Assembly: GCA_016932995.1 (NCBI GenBank)
Contig: JAFGBU010000004.1
Span: 1 to 39,990, forward strand
Reading direction: 5' to 3'
Source: Desulfovibrionaceae bacterium
Lineage (GTDB): Bacteria; Desulfobacterota; Desulfovibrionia; Desulfovibrionales; Desulfovibrionaceae
DNA: 39,990 nucleotides
Numbering within the stretch: position 1 is the stretch's first letter; every line of letters starts with the position of its first letter. Under the pieces are notes generated by a model that worked only from the letters and a program-made list of their open reading frames with translations, did not search any database and was not told the origin of the DNA. A program made the translations under genes and the position numbers. This document shows positions 37,642-39,990 of this stretch, in pieces.

Positions 37642-38730
37642 TCAGCCGGCCAGGCCGACCTCCACCCTGCGGTTGAGCAGCTTGTTGGCCGGGGTGGTGT
37701 TCGGGGCCAGGGGCCTGGTCTTGCCGTAGCCCCGGGTCATGATCCTGTCCGGGTCCACGGGAAAGCGCGTGGTCAGGTATATCTTCACCGCCCTGGCCCG
37801 GTTCTCGCTCAGGGTCTGGTTGTAGGCCTTGGAGGCGTCGGAATCGGTGTGTCCGCTCAGGACCACTCGCCTGGTCTTGAGCGCCTCGCCGGACAGGGCC
37901 TTGCCCAGTTCGTCCAGCAGGGGGTAGGAGGCCTCGGGTATCTCGTAGGAGTCCACGGCGAAGTTGACCTTGAGGATCACCCCGCCGCTCTTGCCCTCCT
38001 GATCAGGGACCAGGTCGCGCTCCATGTCTTGGGCCGTGGTCGCCTCCAGGGGCCGGCCGGCCTGGACATGGCCCTCGGCCGCGGCCCCTGAGCGCTCGCC
38101 CCAGGTCGAGGCCGGAGGCAGCCAGGACTTGAGCACCACGGCCATGTCCTTGGCAATGGCCGACACGGCCACGTAGAACGGCGCGTCGGACATCCGCGTC
38201 TCCTGGCGGAAATAGATCCAGTCCTTGGGCATCTTCTTCTCCATGCGCGCGGACTGGAGCATGGAGCAGATCAGCTGGCCGGTCTTTGTCTCGTAGATGT
38301 CGATCTTGAGGGTGATGGCCGTGTCGTCTAAGGTGTGGCCGGCAAAGAAGTAGGGGACAAAGCCCAAAATGACCAGGTCCGCGCCCATGGCCCGGGCCCG
38401 GGCCACGGCGCTGTCCGGGCCGTTGTAGATCAGGTCCTCGCCGTAGGCCAGGGTCGGAAAGAGCCTCTCCCCGGTCCAGGCCTGGTGGACGATCCTGCCG
38501 AGCTCGCGGCCCAGCAGGAGGTGGTCCGTGGTCTGCTGCTGGACCCAGGGCGGATAGAGCAGGGCGCTCAGGGGCCGGTACTGCCTGGACTTGGGGCTCA
38601 CGGGCACGGCCAGCTCCGAGAGGCGCACCGGCGCGTCCTTGTATATCGTGGTCTGCTTTGTCAGCGAGGGATCGACGTAGTTGCAGGCGCTGATGGCCAA
38701 CAGCGCCAGGGCGAGGGCTATTTTCTTCAT
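37642..38730 (-). CDS. OmpA-family lipoprotein with FlgO-like N-terminal region
   Basis: The 362-residue protein has a lipoprotein signal (MKKIALALALLAISAC, lipidated Cys 16) and a C-terminal OmpA peptidoglycan-binding domain (about residues 250-360, with SGHTDSDASKAYNQTLSENRA and NRRVEV). The middle region (about 40-200) resembles FlgO/CsgG-type domains, with ARAMGADLVILG and LKIDIYETKTG, but this is a weak call. It probably tethers the outer membrane to peptidoglycan. The ATG at 38730 is chosen over an open frame that extends to 38829 because the signal peptide starts there. No strong Shine-Dalgarno is visible. Confidence 0.88.
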   Translation of the reverse strand: MKKIALALALLAISACNYVDPSLTKQTTIYKDAPVRLSELAVPVSPKSRQYRPLSALLYPPWVQQQTTDHLLLGRELGRIVHQAWTGERLFPTLAYGEDLIYNGPDSAVARARAMGADLVILGFVPYFFAGHTLDDTAITLKIDIYETKTGQLICSMLQSARMEKKMPKDWIYFRQETRMSDAPFYVAVSAIAKDMAVVLKSWLPPASTWGERSGAAAEGHVQAGRPLEATTAQDMERDLVPDQEGKSGGVILKVNFAVDSYEIPEASYPLLDELGKALSGEALKTRRVVLSGHTDSDASKAYNQTLSENRARAVKIYLTTRFPVDPDRIMTRGYGKTRPLAPNTTPANKLLNRRVEVGLAG

Positions 38731-38818
38731 GGCGGCTTGCGTGTTCCCGGTTTTGCGCGTCAGTCCGGCCTTGCGCCAAGGCGCTGACGCCATGGGCCGT
38801 TTCAGGACCTTTGGGGAC

Positions 38819-38830
38819 CTTGCTAGCAAG
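38819..38830. repeat. 12-bp palindrome upstream of the OmpA-type gene
   Basis: CTTGCTAGCAAG is a perfect palindrome in the 142-base gap between the OmpA-type gene and the small helical gene. It could be an operator or chance; nothing else in this gap looks like a gene. Confidence 0.35.
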
Positions 38831-38872
38831 ATTTGTACCGCGCCAGGGGTCGGCCCGGGCGCGTTTTCCGGG

Positions 38873-39208
38873 CTACTGGATGGTCTCTGTGGGCGGGGCG
38901 GCGGTGTTTATGGTCCGCATGAGCTGGGCCTTGGACTGGAGCAGGCCCTGGCGGAGCACCTGCCTCTTTTCCGGGGACAGGCGCCGGAACTCCGGCTTGC
39001 CGGTCATCTCGTCCAGGCGCTCCATTTCAGTTATGATCTTGGCTATCCTTGACTGGATGTCCTCTCCGTAGTGGCCCAGGAGCGAGGCCGTCCTGGCCAG
39101 CTCCCCGACCTCCCGGGCCATGTCCCTGATGGCCTTGGGTTCGGTCTGCCTGGACAGCAGGCGGCGGGCCTTGTACTTGCGCCATTTTTTCCTGAGCCGG
39201 TCGAACAT
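38873..39208 (-). CDS. Small charged helical protein of unknown function
   Basis: I do not recognise this 111-residue protein. It is rich in Lys, Arg, Glu and Leu, appears mostly helical and has no membrane segment or signal peptide. A perfect AGGAGG lies just upstream of the ATG at 39208, which strongly supports it as a real gene. It starts 8 bases after the Yip1-like gene stops, so the two are probably co-transcribed and may act together. Confidence 0.75.
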   Translation of the reverse strand: MFDRLRKKWRKYKARRLLSRQTEPKAIRDMAREVGELARTASLLGHYGEDIQSRIAKIITEMERLDEMTGKPEFRRLSPEKRQVLRQGLLQSKAQLMRTINTAAPPTETIQ

Positions 39209-39216
39209 GGGCCTCC

Positions 39217-39990
39217 TCAGACCATTTGCGGGGTCGAGCGCAGAACCAGGGTCAGGATGACGAACAGGATGGCCACGGGGATGAGGAACGCGGCCACGAC
39301 CCTGGGATAGGTGCTCGCGTGTATGTTTTTCCAGCCGATTATGGTGATGATGATGCTGCACAGGGCCCCGGCCAGGGGGCCGAACACCGGGATCACGGAC
39401 AATACGGCGGTTGCGCTGGAGTAGGCCATGGGCCTGAAGGTGGCCTCGTAGCCGCGGCTTGCGGCCCGAAACAGGCTCAGAAAGAAGTGGTTCACCGCGG
39501 CCATGAGCAAAAGCGCCCCGGTCAGAAACAGCGGATAGAGGATCAAGATGAGAAAGGAGCCCATGCCCGTGGCCAGGATGCCCGTTTCCAGGGACTCGCC
39601 GCCGAGGCCGGTCATGCCGCCCAGCCCGGCCAGCTGCCAGAAGAATTGGCACAGGGCCTGGAACTCGGAGAGCAGCAGATAGAAGATCAGGGGCCTGAGC
39701 ATGCCGCGCAGGGGCATGGCCCTGAACAGGCGTCCGGGCGCGAGCAGGACCATGCGCGCGGTCTTGGCCAGGCCGGGGAAAAATCCGTGCTTGTCCAGGC
39801 GCTCAAAGGGCACCTCGAATTCGCCATTGGCCCAGGCGTCGGGCCCGGACTCCGCCTCCTGTTCGCCGCCCGGCCTGAACATCTGGTCCAGGGCCTGCCA
39901 GATGTCCTTTTTGGGCCCTTGGTCCTTGGGCCCGGCGTCTTGCGGACCGGCCGGGTCGGCACCGGCCGGGTCGGCACCGGCCGGGTCGGC
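39217..39990 (-). CDS. Yip1-like polytopic membrane protein (5' end outside window)
   Basis: The frame is open to the window edge, so the start lies outside. The visible 257 residues begin with an Ala/Asp/Pro/Gly linker that contains ADPAG repeats, then a segment IWQALDQMF, and then a hydrophobic region from about in-window residue 90 with several membrane segments in the Yip1 pattern. In related proteins a zinc ribbon precedes this, which cannot be checked here. Its role in membrane biology is not known. Confidence 0.8.
   Translation of the reverse strand, partial: ADPAGADPAGADPAGPQDAGPKDQGPKKDIWQALDQMFRPGGEQEAESGPDAWANGEFEVPFERLDKHGFFPGLAKTARMVLLAPGRLFRAMPLRGMLRPLIFYLLLSEFQALCQFFWQLAGLGGMTGLGGESLETGILATGMGSFLILILYPLFLTGALLLMAAVNHFFLSLFRAASRGYEATFRPMAYSSATAVLSVIPVFGPLAGALCSIIITIIGWKNIHASTYPRVVAAFLIPVAILFVILTLVLRSTPQMV
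39946..39990. repeat. Three tandem copies of a 15-bp unit at the window edge
   Basis: The unit ACCGGCCGGGTCGGC occurs at 39946-39960, 39961-39975 and 39976-39990 and may continue beyond the window. On the minus strand it encodes ADPAG repeats in the linker of the Yip1-like protein. The unit length is a multiple of three, so copy-number change would keep the frame. Confidence 0.9.

Overview
The window is GC-rich, almost fully coding bacterial chromosome. I see no insertion sequence, prophage, CRISPR array, tRNA or rRNA gene. The gene content suggests a sulfate-reducing Desulfobacterota, probably near Desulfovibrionales. It combines siroheme-dependent heme synthesis genes (hemB, ahbB, ahbC, ahbD), futalosine-route menaquinone genes (mqnA, mqnC, mqnD, mqnE) and the classical rpoC-str-S10-spc-alpha order. 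The taxon is an inference from gene content; no 16S gene is present.

Region 1 (1-20904, all + strand) is the core gene-expression superoperon. It starts inside rpoC, whose end is followed by a strong hairpin terminator. A new promoter with a perfect -35 then leads into rpsL-rpsG-fusA, the S10 block (rpsJ to rpsQ), the spc block (rplN to secY, map) and the alpha block (rpmJ, rpsM, rpsK, rpsD, rpoA, rplQ). Genes are packed with short gaps or overlaps. A second good promoter lies before rpmJ, and the operon ends at a perfect 10-bp hairpin plus T-run. S14, S4 and L36 are all zinc-type. L17 has an unusually long Lys/Ala/Pro-rich tail.

Region 2 (20946-28090) holds a LysR regulator and pyruvate kinase, then the menaquinone locus. 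A minus-strand chain tetR-mqnE-mqnC-mqnA is coupled by 4-bp stop/start overlaps and faces a divergent mqnD. The 102-bp gap between tetR and mqnD contains a perfect 20-bp inverted repeat that touches the -10 boxes of both predicted promoters, which suggests one repressor site controlling both sides.

Region 3 (28106-32895) has a small zinc-ribbon protein and a DarP/YjgA ribosome-maturation homologue on the minus strand. Facing them is a lipid-transport (Mla/MCE) operon: a STAS-MlaE fusion, MlaF, a long MlaD and a PqiC-type lipoprotein.

Region 4 (32895-33030) is a non-coding block that is almost entirely five consecutive hairpins, between convergent genes.

Region 5 (33037-37508, minus strand) is a heme operon ahbC-hemB-ahbD-ahbB with ribulose-phosphate epimerase (rpe) coupled at its end.

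Region 6 (37642-39990, minus strand) encodes an OmpA-domain lipoprotein, a small charged helical protein and a Yip1-like membrane protein that runs off the window edge.

The strongest leads are the mqn operator, the hairpin array, the L17 tail, and the STAS domain that lacks its usual Ser/Thr.
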